Assembly: GCF_003008515.1 (NCBI RefSeq)
Contig: NZ_CP027668.1
Span: 4,195,001-4,259,000, forward strand
Direction of reading: 5' to 3'
DNA from: Phreatobacter cathodiphilus
GTDB lineage: Bacteria > Pseudomonadota > Alphaproteobacteria > Rhizobiales > Phreatobacteraceae
DNA length: 64,000 bases
Shown: positions 17,479 to 24,762 of the stretch, one piece after another
How positions within the stretch are numbered: position 1 is the first letter of the stretch
Layout: the number at the start of each line of letters is the position of its first letter
Program-made: the position numbers and the translations under genes
The notes under the pieces: generated by a model
Databases searched by the model: none
The model's input: only the letters and a program-made list of their open reading frames with translations
What the model was told of the DNA's origin: nothing

Positions 17479-17503
17479 GGAACCTTGCGGCGGGCCGGTC
17501 GTT
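17479..17503 (+). promoter_or_regulatory. EcfG-type promoter for the AI-2E family permease
   Basis: GGAAC at 17479-17483, 16 bases, CGTT at 17500-17503. It begins 16 bases after the kinase stop and about 50 bases before the next start. Confidence 0.8.
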
Positions 17504-17560
17504 CTGATTGCCGGCCATGCCCGGCATCCTGCCGGCGCTTCGGTTCCCGGGGACCGCATC

Positions 17561-18772
17561 ATGCGCAGCGAGCTTTTGTGGTTTCTGCCCCGTCACGAGG
17601 AGGCGCCGGAGCCGCCGACCGACGACCACGACCTCTTCGACATCGGCGATCACGATCCCGTCCTGCGTTACGCGACGCTCGGCATCTTCGTCATCATGGC
17701 GACGGCGGCCCTCGCCATCGCCCGGCCCGTCGCCCTGCCGGTCACCGCCGGCATCGTCTTCGGGCTGGTTCTCGGCCCGGTCTCCGACGCCCTCGTGCGC
17801 CGCGGCCTGCCCCATGCTGCGGCGGCGGCCATCGTCGTCCTCACGGGCATCGTCCTGCTGATGGGCCTCTTCGCCATCCTCGCGGCTCCGGTGGCGCTCG
17901 GCGCCGACCAGATCCCCGCCATCGTCGACACGCTGAGGGCCAAGTTCGACGGCTTCTTCGACATGATGCGGCGGCTGCAGGGCGTGCCCCAGGGCGCCAC
18001 CGCGCCGGTTGCGACGGAGACGGCCGCGGGCGCCTCCTTCACCCCGCTCCTCAATATCGCCGTCACCTCGTCCAGCGCCGCCGGCGGCATGCTGATCTTC
18101 GTGGCGACGATCTTCTTCTACCTCGCCGCCCGCCGTCACCTGAAGGCGCGCGTGCTGCGCCTCTGCCTCGGCCGCGACGCGCGCCAGGTCGCCGGCTCCT
18201 TCTTCGAGGAGGTCGAGCAGCGCATCGGCAGCTACTTCGCCGTCGTCACCGTCATCAACCTCGTCGTGGGCGTCATAGCCACCGCCATCGCCTGGCTGGC
18301 GGGCTTTCCCTATCCGCTGTTCTGGGGCGCGCTGTCCTTCGTCCTCAACTACCTCGCCTTCATCGGCCCGTTGATCCTCACCGCGCTCATGCTGGGCGCC
18401 GGCGTCACCACCGGCGACACCGCCTTCGCCGCCCTCTGGCCCGTCAGCGTCTATGCCCTGATCCACCTCGTCGAGGGCAATGTGCTCACCCCGAGCCTCG
18501 TCGGCCGCCGGCTCACCGTTTCGCCCTTCCTCGTCTTCCTCTCCTTCGTCTTCTGGCTTTGGCTCTGGGGCCCGGTCGGCGCCATCCTCTCCACCCCCCT
18601 GCTCCTGATCGGCATGGTGATGGTGGAGGTGTTGTCGGCCTATCGTCACCTCAACAAGCCGTCCGAGGGCGGCAGCGACGCCGCGACGACGACGGGAACC
18701 GCCGACGAGACGGCGCGTTTAACGATGCGGGATGGCGCTCAGCCGCAATCCCCTGTTTCCATCACGGCTTGA
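17561..18772 (+). CDS. AI-2E family transporter (PerM/TqsA-type)
   Basis: This 403-residue integral membrane protein has about eight helices and the AI-2E_transport pattern: paired N-terminal helices (YATLGIFVIMATAALAIARP, TAGIVFGLVLGPVSDAL), a central amphipathic region, and the conserved C-terminal block with YPLFWGALSFVLNYLAFIGP and LTPSLVGRRLTVSPFLVFLS. Members export small molecules or act as ion exchangers; autoinducer transport is shown for only a few. The ATG at 17561 has a GGGGA ribosome site; an upstream in-frame ATG at 17477 precedes the EcfG promoter and is unlikely. The C-terminal tail encodes a second EcfG promoter. Confidence 0.88.
   Translation: MRSELLWFLPRHEEAPEPPTDDHDLFDIGDHDPVLRYATLGIFVIMATAALAIARPVALPVTAGIVFGLVLGPVSDALVRRGLPHAAAAAIVVLTGIVLLMGLFAILAAPVALGADQIPAIVDTLRAKFDGFFDMMRRLQGVPQGATAPVATETAAGASFTPLLNIAVTSSSAAGGMLIFVATIFFYLAARRHLKARVLRLCLGRDARQVAGSFFEEVEQRIGSYFAVVTVINLVVGVIATAIAWLAGFPYPLFWGALSFVLNYLAFIGPLILTALMLGAGVTTGDTAFAALWPVSVYALIHLVEGNVLTPSLVGRRLTVSPFLVFLSFVFWLWLWGPVGAILSTPLLLIGMVMVEVLSAYRHLNKPSEGGSDAATTTGTADETARLTMRDGAQPQSPVSITA
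18695..18719 (+). promoter_or_regulatory. EcfG-type promoter inside the 3' end of the permease gene
   Basis: GGAAC at 18695-18699, 16 bases, CGTT at 18716-18719, within the last 26 codons of the AI-2E gene. It is placed to drive the YqjD-like gene at 18791. Confidence 0.75.
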
Positions 18773-18790
18773 ACTGCAGGAGTTTGGTCC

Positions 18791-19150
18791 ATGGCGCGCG
18801 CCAAAGCGGATAACGACACGACCTTCGAGGCGGTCGGCGAGGCCGCCGAATCCATGGGCGATCGCGCTCGCGCCGGCGCCGCCACGGCGGCCGATCTCGC
18901 CTCCGAACTGGCCGGCAAGGCTTCGGCCGCGAGCGAGGCCGCCAGCGAGGCGGCCGCCGACATCGCCCAGGACGTCAGTGCCCGCCTGAAGGCTGTCGGC
19001 ATCGACACCGAGGTCATGGCCGGCGCCGCCAAGGACCAGCTCGGAGGCCTGCGCCAGATGCTCGCGGACGAGATGCAGAGCCGTCCGCTGCGTACGCTCG
19101 GCCTCGCCGCCGCTGCGGGCATCGTCCTCGGCTTCCTCTCGTCGCGGTGA
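18791..19150 (+). CDS. DUF883/YqjD-ElaB-like membrane-anchored protein
   Basis: This 119-residue protein is mostly an Ala-rich amphipathic helix (residues 15-85) and ends in a single hydrophobic segment (LGLAAAAGIVLGFLSSR), the layout of the DUF883 family to which Escherichia coli YqjD and ElaB belong. Those proteins are stationary-phase, inner-membrane, ribosome-associated. CAGGAG lies before the ATG, and an EcfG promoter is 70 bases upstream. The next gene is YqjE-like, matching the yqjDE pairing in enterobacteria, so I regard the two as a functional unit. Confidence 0.82.
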   Translation: MARAKADNDTTFEAVGEAAESMGDRARAGAATAADLASELAGKASAASEAASEAAADIAQDVSARLKAVGIDTEVMAGAAKDQLGGLRQMLADEMQSRPLRTLGLAAAAGIVLGFLSSR

Positions 19151-19155
19151 GCATC

Positions 19156-19572
19156 ATGTGGAGGGGGCTTTCACTCCTCGCTGCGACCGAGGTCGGCAGC
19201 GCGATGAAGCGCAGCATGTTCGGCGCGATGATCTACGCTCTGGCACTGCTCTGTCTCGCCTGCGCCTTCGGCTTTCTCGTGGCGGCCGGCCATGACATGC
19301 TCGCCCAGACCTACGGCGACACGCGCGCGAGCTTGATCTTCGCCGCGATCTTCGCTGCTGTCGGCGTGGTGATCATGCTGGTCGCCGCCTTTATTCGTGC
19401 GCGGGCCCGCAATCGTCGCACCGCCGCCACCACCGCCATGATGGTCGCACCCGTCATGGCGCCCTCCGTCATCCGCACCTTCGTCCGCCATCCCGGCATG
19501 AGCGCGGGCGTCGTGGCCGGCATCGTCGCCCTCGGCGCCATTCTCGGGCGCCAGTGGGGCAAGGAAAGCTGA
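19156..19572 (+). CDS. Phage-holin-like / YqjE-like membrane protein
   Basis: This protein of about 138 residues has two strong central helices (MIYALALLCLACAFGFLVAA and ASLIFAAIFAAVGVVIMLVAA) and a weaker C-terminal one (AGVVAGIVALGAILG). The layout resembles the holin-superfamily proteins annotated beside DUF883 genes (YqjE type), although the C-terminus is divergent. The ATG at 19156 follows GGTGAG; a GTG at 19147 overlapping the previous stop is an alternative. It is cotranscribed with the DUF883 gene from the same promoter. Confidence 0.65.
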   Translation: MWRGLSLLAATEVGSAMKRSMFGAMIYALALLCLACAFGFLVAAGHDMLAQTYGDTRASLIFAAIFAAVGVVIMLVAAFIRARARNRRTAATTAMMVAPVMAPSVIRTFVRHPGMSAGVVAGIVALGAILGRQWGKES

Positions 19573-19622
19573 GCCTCCACCGCCCGCCTTCAGCCGACAG
19601 TTTTCGAAGAGTTCTTCATTCC

Positions 19623-20126
19623 ATGACCGAACCCTTGCCCGCGAATGCAACCCCCGCCCGCGCGGGGAAATTCCTCGTGTCGGCCGCCCGCCGCCTGCGC
19701 CAGCCGATCCACCCCCTGGAACCCCTCAGGGTCCTCGTCTGCGAAGACGACCCGATCCTTGCTCTCGAGCTCGAGGCCATGGTGGTGGAATGCGGCGCCG
19801 TCACCTGCGGCTCCGCGGCCTCCTTCGACCAGGCGCGCGACCTCGCCGGCCTCACCGCTCCCGACCTGGTCCTCGTCGACCTCCATCTCGACGACGGGCG
19901 CTCCGGCCCTAGGCTGGCGGAAATCTTCGCCGACCGCGGCCTGCGCATCGTGGTGATCTCCGGCGACACCTCCATCGACAGCGTGCTGGCGCGGGTGGAC
20001 CACGTCTTCCTGCCGAAGCCGATCCAGCCGGCCGTGCTCCAGGATCTCATCGCCGCGGCCGTTCAGGCGAAGCGGGCCCGCGAGGAGAGCGCGGCGGCAC
20101 CGTCGCCCCTCGGCAAACCCATGTGA
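19623..20126 (+). CDS. Single-domain response regulator with N-terminal extension
   Basis: This 167-residue protein has a basic, probably flexible N-terminal extension of about 35 residues and then a CheY-like receiver. Acidic residues lie in VLVCEDDPILALELE, the phosphoacceptor is Asp86 in LVLVDLHLDDG, the switch Ser is in VVISGDTS and Lys132 in LPKPIQP. There is no output domain. Such regulators commonly pair with HWE kinases in Alphaproteobacteria and tune PhyR phosphorylation (as LovR or the FAT-GUY regulators do). It follows the YqjD/YqjE pair by 50 bases and may share its transcript. Confidence 0.85.
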   Translation: MTEPLPANATPARAGKFLVSAARRLRQPIHPLEPLRVLVCEDDPILALELEAMVVECGAVTCGSAASFDQARDLAGLTAPDLVLVDLHLDDGRSGPRLAEIFADRGLRIVVISGDTSIDSVLARVDHVFLPKPIQPAVLQDLIAAAVQAKRAREESAAAPSPLGKPM

Positions 20127-20155
20127 TTCATGGGGCTTTGCCGGTCGGCAGGGCG

Positions 20156-20180
20156 GGAACGAAGGCACCGGCGCCGCGTT
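20156..20180 (+). promoter_or_regulatory. EcfG-type promoter for the cytoplasmic PRC-barrel gene
   Basis: GGAAC at 20156-20160, 16 bases, CGTT at 20177-20180; the start would fall near 20187, 30 bases before the gene. Confidence 0.8.
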
Positions 20181-20216
20181 GATGAGGTATCGTTCAACCA
20201 TCACAGGAGGCCTTTC

Positions 20217-20576
20217 ATGCCCACCCCGTCCGGCCACACCCGTGCCATCGCCGCCTCGCGCGTCACCGGCACCAGCGTCTACAACGAGCAGGGCGACAAG
20301 ATCGGCCACGTCGAGGACGTCGTCCTCGACAAGATGTCCGACAAGATCATGTTCGCCGTGCTCGGCTTCGGTGGCTTCCTCGGCATCGGCGAGCGCTATC
20401 ACGCCATGCCCTGGTCCATGCTCGACTACAATTCCGACACCGGCGGCTATGTGGTCGGCCTGTCCCGCGACGTGTTGGAGAAGGCGCCGTCCTACGACCT
20501 CAACGACCTGATGAAGCAGGACGGGTCGGGCCAGGCGCCCTCCATGGACTATTACGCGCCCTACGCCCGTCACTGA
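20217..20576 (+). CDS. PRC-barrel domain protein
   Basis: This 119-residue protein has no signal peptide and is built on one PRC-barrel beta-domain. The core reads SRVTGTSVYNEQGDKIGHVEDVVLDK followed by FAVLGFGGFLGIGERYHAMPW, as in the large alphaproteobacterial family of stand-alone PRC-barrel proteins. An ideal AGGAGG ribosome site precedes the ATG. It is flanked by an EcfG promoter and a terminator, so it is a monocistronic stress gene. A second, exported PRC-barrel gene lies at 22076-22738. The family's biochemical role is unknown. Confidence 0.85.
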   Translation: MPTPSGHTRAIAASRVTGTSVYNEQGDKIGHVEDVVLDKMSDKIMFAVLGFGGFLGIGERYHAMPWSMLDYNSDTGGYVVGLSRDVLEKAPSYDLNDLMKQDGSGQAPSMDYYAPYARH

Positions 20577-20601
20577 CGGGCCTGATCGCCAGACATGCGC
20601 G

Positions 20602-20631
20602 AGCGGCGGCCTCCCCGGGGCCGCCGCTTTT
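20602..20631 (+). terminator. Rho-independent terminator of the PRC-barrel gene
   Basis: AGCGGCGGCC at 20602-20611 pairs with GGCCGCCGCT at 20619-20628 and is followed by a short T-run. Confidence 0.8.
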
Positions 20632-20648
20632 GCTTGGGCTGTGCGATC

Positions 20649-20678
20649 AAAAAACCGGGCCCTTGAACAAGGGCCCGG
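20649..20678 (-). terminator. Rho-independent terminator of the 87-aa gene
   Basis: CCGGGCCCTT (20655-20664) and AAGGGCCCGG (20669-20678) form a 10-bp stem around GAAC. The six As at 20649-20654 become a U-run on the minus-strand transcript. Confidence 0.85.
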
Positions 20679-20703
20679 CTGGGACGACAGAGGCTGAAGA
20701 GCG

Positions 20704-20967
20704 TCAGATGCGCGACGGCTGCGCCTGGGTCTGCCCGGCGGCATCGATCGTCCGGGCGGGCGGCGCGTCGCGGAAGCGGTCGAAGGCGCCGTGCGCGAAG
20801 TCGACATAGGCGGCGGACGGCGCGTGGACGATGGCGCCGGCGACAGGCGTCCCGGCCTCGTCCGCCGTCCGGGAGAGGAACGCGACGCCGAACGCGACGA
20901 GCGCGGCGAAGGCTGCTGCGCCGACGAGGCGGATGCCGGTGCGGCGGGCGGGAGTACGGACCTGCAT
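20704..20967 (-). CDS. Small membrane-anchored hypothetical protein (87 aa)
   Basis: I do not recognise a family. The product has a basic N-terminus (MQVRTPARRTGIR), one transmembrane or signal segment (LVGAAAFAALVAFGVAFL) and a 50-residue polar tail. GGAG lies seven bases before the ATG at 20967 and a clear terminator follows. A near-consensus EcfG promoter (one mismatch in the -35) lies 35 bases upstream, so it probably belongs to the same stress regulon as its neighbours. Confidence 0.65.
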   Translation of the reverse strand: MQVRTPARRTGIRLVGAAAFAALVAFGVAFLSRTADEAGTPVAGAIVHAPSAAYVDFAHGAFDRFRDAPPARTIDAAGQTQAQPSRI

Positions 20968-21001
20968 GGCTTGTCTCCTCGATGGACGATCTTGCGGAAA
21001 C

Positions 21002-21026
21002 AACGTGCGGCGACCCGAAAAGTTCA
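21002..21026 (-). promoter_or_regulatory. Near-consensus EcfG-type promoter (TGAAC-N16-CGTT)
   Basis: On the minus strand the -35 reads TGAAC (21026-21022) instead of GGAAC, with a 16-base spacer and an exact CGTT. It is correctly placed for the 87-aa gene. Confidence 0.45.
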
Positions 21027-21043
21027 GATCGGCGCAAGACGTC

Positions 21044-21068
21044 GGAACAGTTGGCGCTGCGGCAGGTT
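21044..21068 (+). promoter_or_regulatory. Near-consensus EcfG-type promoter (GGAAC-N16-GGTT)
   Basis: An exact GGAAC at 21044-21048, 16 bases, then GGTT at 21065-21068. It is placed about 45 bases before the 26-codon leader ORF and the extensin-like gene. Confidence 0.4.
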
Positions 21069-21117
21069 GTGCCGATGACCGCCGGATCGGTGGGATCGAG
21101 CGCATGCGGAGCTTCCC

Positions 21118-21198
21118 ATGGTCGAGATGTTCGCCAACCTCCACGTTCTGATGTTTGCCGCCATCGCCTGTGCGGCGCACGCCATCTGCAGCCGGTGA
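21118..21198 (+). CDS. Leader ORF (26 aa) coupled to the extensin-like gene
   Basis: A GGAG six bases before the ATG opens a short frame encoding a hydrophobic peptide (MVEMFANLHVLMFAAIACAA then HAICSR). Its TGA overlaps the GTG start of the next gene in a GTGA arrangement. The peptide may itself matter, or its translation may simply deliver ribosomes to the weakly initiated downstream gene. No family is recognised. Confidence 0.5.
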   Translation: MVEMFANLHVLMFAAIACAAHAICSR

Positions 21199-21956
21199 CG
21201 GCTTACGCTGCGGGGGCAGGGCGCGGCCCCGTCCGCAGCTTGTCGCTGGCCGCGGCCTGTTTCGCGATTGCCACAGGCGCCGCCGCGGCGCCTCCCGCCT
21301 CCGCTCCCCTTCCCCACCCGCGCCCGGCCGGACCGGCCGCCCCTTCGCCGGCCCCCGAACCTGCGGCCCCCGAACCTGCGGCGCCCGAACCCGCCTCGCC
21401 CGCTCCCTCCACTTGCCATGCCGCCCTGTCGGCTCTCGCTGTCCGCTTCGCTCCGGCTGAGGCCCCCTCGTCGGGCGCCGCCTGCCGGATCGAGGATCCG
21501 GTACGGCTGGAGGCCATGCGCGCCAACGGGACGGAGATTGTCTGGCCGGACCGGCCGCTGGTGAGCTGCGGCTTCGCACTGGTCCTCGCCGGCTTCACGC
21601 GGGACGCCGCCCAGCCCCTCGCCCGCGCCCTTGCCGGACGGCCGCTGACCGCCTTCGGGACGGGGGGCGGGTTCGAGTGCCGCGGGCGCAATCGTGCCGC
21701 CGGCGCACGCATCAGCGCGCACGGACAGGGGCTCGCCGTCGACATCGCCTGGTTCGCCTTCGAGGGCGGCGTGCGGGAACGGGTCGAGGCCCCCTCAGGC
21801 GAAGCCATGTCCCGCTTCATCGGCGCCCTGCGCAAGGCGGCCTGCGGCTGGTTCACGACCGTCCTCGGCCCCGGATCGGACGCCGCCCATGCCGACCACC
21901 TGCACCTCGATCGCGAGCCGCGCGGCCGCAATGGCGAGAGCCGGCTCTGCCAGTGA
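21195..21956 (+). CDS. Extensin-like C-terminal domain protein, exported
   Basis: This protein of about 253 residues has an N-terminal signal peptide (LSLAAACFAIATGAAAAPP), a repetitive Pro/Ala/Glu linker with PEPAAPEPAAPEPA, and an extensin-like C-terminal domain (PF06904 type) with a D-Ala-D-Ala-peptidase-like zinc-site pattern. The key elements are SAHGQGLAVDIAWF and HADHLHLD, with four or more cysteines. The family is predicted to act on the cell wall. No ATG is suitably placed; the GTG at 21195 overlapping the leader ORF gives the signal peptide at the right position. Confidence 0.78.
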   Translation: MTAYAAGAGRGPVRSLSLAAACFAIATGAAAAPPASAPLPHPRPAGPAAPSPAPEPAAPEPAAPEPASPAPSTCHAALSALAVRFAPAEAPSSGAACRIEDPVRLEAMRANGTEIVWPDRPLVSCGFALVLAGFTRDAAQPLARALAGRPLTAFGTGGGFECRGRNRAAGARISAHGQGLAVDIAWFAFEGGVRERVEAPSGEAMSRFIGALRKAACGWFTTVLGPGSDAAHADHLHLDREPRGRNGESRLCQ

Positions 21957-22011
21957 CTGTCCCCGCTGGCGGCGTCTCGCCTGCCGCCGTCTTGCTCAGT
22001 TCAACGACGAA

Positions 22012-22065
22012 AGCCCCGCGCCTTGCGGCACGGGGCTCCGTCGATCGGGCCGCAGGGGCCCGATC
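22012..22065. terminator. Tandem hairpins between convergent genes
   Basis: AGCCCCG/CGGGGCT (22012-22037) and the perfect 9-bp GATCGGGCC/GGCCCGATC (22043-22065, five-base loop) separate the extensin-like gene from the convergent PRC-barrel gene. Confidence 0.65.
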
Positions 22066-22075
22066 AGCGTCAGGA

Positions 22076-22738
22076 TCAGGAGCGCTTGGCGCTGAAGCTC
22101 GGCATATCGTTGAGCTGCGCCTTCGTGCTGGTGACGAAGCCGATCAGCGTGCCGTCGGACTGGCGCATCAGGCGCACCTGACCGAGCGGCAGGGCGACGT
22201 TCTTCTCGCCGATGCCGAGGAAGCCGCCGACGCCGAGGACGGCGTGGGTGATGCGCCCGTCGGCGCCGATCACCAGGTCATTGACCTCGCCGATGGAGTC
22301 GTGCTGATCGCGCATCGCGCGCCACTGCTCGTCGCTCACCGGGGTGATCGCCATCTGGCCGCCGGCCGAAGAGTTGGCCGCCGTCGCGCCCGGGGTCATC
22401 GCGCCCGAACCGGTGCCCGGCGCGGTGGTGCCGGTGGTGCCGGCCGTCGCGCCGCGGGTCGCCGTCGAGCCGGCGTCGGAGCGCGCGGCCGGGGCGGCGG
22501 TCGAGCCGGTGGTGGCGGCCGAATCCGGCTTCGGCGCATAGATCGAGATGCCCACCAGCTTGGTGGTGGTGAGCTGCTCGTTGGCAGCACGGGTCATGGT
22601 GCTGTTGGCCGGGGGAACGGTCGTCTGGGTCTGGGCCGGGGCGGCGGGAGCCTGCGGGGCCGGAGCGGTCGTCTGGGCCAGGGCGCCGGTGGCGAGCATG
22701 GCGGCGACGGATGCCGTCACAAGATAGGTCTTCAGCAT
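22076..22738 (-). CDS. Exported PRC-barrel domain protein
   Basis: This 220-residue protein has a signal peptide (MLKTYLVTASVAAMLATGALA), a long Thr/Ala/Gly-rich disordered linker (about residues 60-125) and a C-terminal PRC-barrel domain. The barrel contains SIGEVNDLVIGADGRITHAVLGVGGFLGIGEKNVAL, split here as two recognisable strands around VLGVGGFLGIGE. The strong resemblance of that core to the cytoplasmic protein at 20217-20576 suggests related domains, one exported. A near-consensus EcfG promoter lies about 85-105 bases upstream. Confidence 0.82.
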   Translation of the reverse strand: MLKTYLVTASVAAMLATGALAQTTAPAPQAPAAPAQTQTTVPPANSTMTRAANEQLTTTKLVGISIYAPKPDSAATTGSTAAPAARSDAGSTATRGATAGTTGTTAPGTGSGAMTPGATAANSSAGGQMAITPVSDEQWRAMRDQHDSIGEVNDLVIGADGRITHAVLGVGGFLGIGEKNVALPLGQVRLMRQSDGTLIGFVTSTKAQLNDMPSFSAKRS

Positions 22739-22821
22739 GGGGATGCCTCCTCGGGATGTGGGGTGGATCGAACCAGCGCCGCCGAGCCTTCAAAGGGCCC
22801 GGGCGGCACTGCTGTCCAATC

Positions 22822-22846
22822 AACCGGTCGAGGGGGGGAATGTTCC
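22822..22846 (-). promoter_or_regulatory. Near-consensus EcfG-type promoter (GGAAC-N16-GGTT)
   Basis: On the minus strand: GGAAC (22846-22842), 16 bases, GGTT (22825-22822). It serves the exported PRC-barrel gene. The same -10 variant occurs at 21065. Confidence 0.45.
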
Positions 22847-22882
22847 CCAGAAATGTCGGCGGCCGACGGCGCATGCCGGTCC

Positions 22883-23779
22883 TTAGCCGGCACCGCGAAT
22901 GCGGGCGATGGACTGCCAGTGGTCGCGCCGGTTCTCGGCGGTCTGCGGAAACCGCTCGCCGCCGACCTCCTCGGTGACCACGGAGAAGCGCGAGAGGATG
23001 TGAGCGCCGAAGGAATGGAAGAAGGGCACGTCCGTGGCGTCGCGGCCGCGGGCGATGACGATCCGGCCGATGCGAGGCCGATTGTGGCGCGCGTCGAAAG
23101 CGTACCAGCGATCGCCGATGAACACCTCGAACCAGGCGCTGAAATCCATCGGCTGGGGGTCCGCCGGCACGCCGATGTCGCCGAGATAGCCCGTGCAGTA
23201 GCGCGCCGGGATGTTCATGCAACGGCACAGCGTGATGGCGAGGTGCGCGAAGTCGCGGCACACGCCAACCTGCTCCCCATAGGCCTCGAGGGCGGTTCGC
23301 GTCGGTCGCGCCGCGGCATAGTCGAAGCGGATGCGGCTGTGGACGAAGTCGCAGATCGCCTGAACCTGTGCGCCGCCCGGCGGCAGGTGGCCGAACATCG
23401 GCCATGCGACCCCCATCAACTGGTCGGTCTCGCAGTAGCGGCTGCCGAGGAGGAAGCCGAGCGTGTCTGCCGGCAGGGCGTCGGGGGGCGGAAGTCCCGC
23501 TTCCTCGGGCGTCGCGTCGGGGAAGCCGGAATCGTGGATCACACCCTCGGCCGCGATCCGCGCTCCGCCCGGCGGCAGGGTGACGCGCCGGCAGAGGTTG
23601 CCGAAGGAATCGACATAGACGTCGGTCGGGCAGGGGGCGCCGTCGGCGAGGCTGGTGACGGCCATGGTGTCCGGCTGCGATATGTCGGTCCGCCGGTCAG
23701 GGTGTACGTCGAGCAGCAGGATGGAAGGCAGCGCCTGATCGCATGTGATCTCGATGTCGAAGCCGTAGCGGATATGCAT
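22883..23779 (-). CDS. Transglutaminase-like cysteine protease-fold protein
   Basis: This 298-residue cytoplasmic protein has a beta-rich N-terminal domain (HIRYGFDIEITCDQALPSILLL) and a transglutaminase-like core. The catalytic Cys is in YGEQVGVCRDFAHLAITLCRC, the His region in DFSAWFEVFIGDRWY, and the Asp in FDARHNRP. In this subfamily Trp-Phe replaces the usual His-Ala (HAWxE) pattern, so the second catalytic residue may be substituted. Similar proteins occur in gene pairs across Rhizobiales and are functionally uncharacterised. An exact EcfG promoter lies about 95 bases upstream. Confidence 0.82.
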   Translation of the reverse strand: MHIRYGFDIEITCDQALPSILLLDVHPDRRTDISQPDTMAVTSLADGAPCPTDVYVDSFGNLCRRVTLPPGGARIAAEGVIHDSGFPDATPEEAGLPPPDALPADTLGFLLGSRYCETDQLMGVAWPMFGHLPPGGAQVQAICDFVHSRIRFDYAAARPTRTALEAYGEQVGVCRDFAHLAITLCRCMNIPARYCTGYLGDIGVPADPQPMDFSAWFEVFIGDRWYAFDARHNRPRIGRIVIARGRDATDVPFFHSFGAHILSRFSVVTEEVGGERFPQTAENRRDHWQSIARIRGAG

Positions 23780-23874
23780 CGCGGTCTCCTTGCCTGCCGG
23801 GTCAAGGCGACCGGCGGCCGCACCGCGCCGCCCGAGAGGTCTCGCAAGGCGCGGACCGCTGTCCCCCGGTCGAA

Positions 23875-23900
23875 AACGCCGATCCCGGCCCCGGAGTTCC
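23875..23900 (-). promoter_or_regulatory. EcfG-type promoter GGAAC-N17-CGTT
   Basis: Minus-strand GGAAC (23900-23896), 17 bases, CGTT (23878-23875), directed at the transglutaminase-like gene at 22883-23779. It starts immediately past the stop of the Crp-family gene. Confidence 0.75.
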
Positions 23901-23944
23901 GGGCGGTCGCGGTTCCGGCCGCTCAGCGGGCGGCCATCATCATG

Positions 23945-24703
23945 TCACAGGAGCGGGCGCTGTGCGAAATCCCTTTCGTACTGCGCGGCGATCCGCTCGG
24001 TCAGGCGCGGGTTCTCCAGCGTCAGGCGGCCCTGGGCGAAGCTGAAGAGCCCCGCCCGCCGCAGCTTGGCCCAGGTCTTGTTGGTGTGCACCAGCGACAG
24101 GCCGAGGGCGTCGGCGAGCTGCTGCTGCGACAGGGGAAAGACGAAGCTGCGGTCGTTGACGAGACCCAGCGCCTCGGCGCGGCGGTAGAGAGAGATGACG
24201 AGGGAGGCGATGCGCTCGGTGGCGTTGCGCTGGCCGATGGACAGGAGGTTCTCGTCGATCAGGCTCTCCTCGCGCGACCCGAGCCAGGCCACCTCATAGG
24301 CGAGCTGCGGCATCTTCACGAACAGGTCCCACACCTTGCGGCGCGGGAACACGCACACCTCGACGTCGGTCAGGGCCTCGATGCCGTGCTGGGCGACCGA
24401 CAGGAGCGAGGCCTGCAGGCCCATCAGGTCGCCCGGAAGCAGGAAGTTGAGAATCTGGCGGCGCCCGTCGGCCAGCACCTTGTAGCGGAAGGCCCAGCCG
24501 GAAAAGAGCGTGAAGAGTTCGGCGTCGGCCTGGCCGGGAAAGATGATCTCCTGGCCGGCGGCGATCCGCCGGTGGTCCATCTTCATCTCGGCCAGAAAAT
24601 CGACCTCTTCCGCGCTCTTCGGATGAAAGGCTTGTTTCTGGCGCAGGGGGCACGCGTGGCACCACAGGTGCGCCGAGGGACGCGGGGGCGGGTTCGTCAG
24701 CAT
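23945..24703 (-). CDS. Crp/Fnr-family transcriptional regulator
   Basis: This 252-residue regulator has a cyclic-nucleotide-binding-like beta-roll (about residues 35-150, with FLAEMKMDHRRIAAGQEIIF and LNFLLPGDLMGLQASLL) and a C-terminal winged helix (PLSQQQLADALGLSLVHTNK). The N-terminus has only a CHAC pair, so an Fnr-type 4Fe-4S cluster is unlikely. The wing motif VHTNKTWAKLRRAGL is typical of the alphaproteobacterial Crp/Fnr group beside stress genes. It is divergent from the SbmA/YddA-like ABC gene. A TTCCGTT/AACGGAA palindrome in the intergenic region is a candidate operator. Confidence 0.87.
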   Translation of the reverse strand: MLTNPPPRPSAHLWCHACPLRQKQAFHPKSAEEVDFLAEMKMDHRRIAAGQEIIFPGQADAELFTLFSGWAFRYKVLADGRRQILNFLLPGDLMGLQASLLSVAQHGIEALTDVEVCVFPRRKVWDLFVKMPQLAYEVAWLGSREESLIDENLLSIGQRNATERIASLVISLYRRAEALGLVNDRSFVFPLSQQQLADALGLSLVHTNKTWAKLRRAGLFSFAQGRLTLENPRLTERIAAQYERDFAQRPLL

Positions 24704-24740
24704 GAGGCCTCGGCAGTTCGTGTTTCCGTCGTTAAGGCTA

Positions 24741-24762
24741 TTCCGTTCCGGGAGCAACGGAA
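24741..24762. promoter_or_regulatory. Inverted repeat overlapping an EcfG -35
   Basis: TTCCGTT at 24741-24747 and AACGGAA at 24756-24762 form a perfect 7-bp palindrome with an eight-base spacer. Its right arm covers four of the five bases of the GGAAC at 24759-24763, so a bound regulator, perhaps the adjacent Crp-family protein, would block sigma access. Confidence 0.4.

Noticed and set aside
14866-18649. 898- and 431-codon minus-strand open frames opposite the kinase and permease genes
   Set aside because: Composition is His/Asp/Gly-rich without domains; the plus-strand genes have clear motifs and ribosome sites.
23945-24703. Calling the Crp-family protein an oxygen-sensing Fnr
   Set aside because: Only two cysteines are present in the N-terminal region, too few for the Fnr 4Fe-4S cluster.
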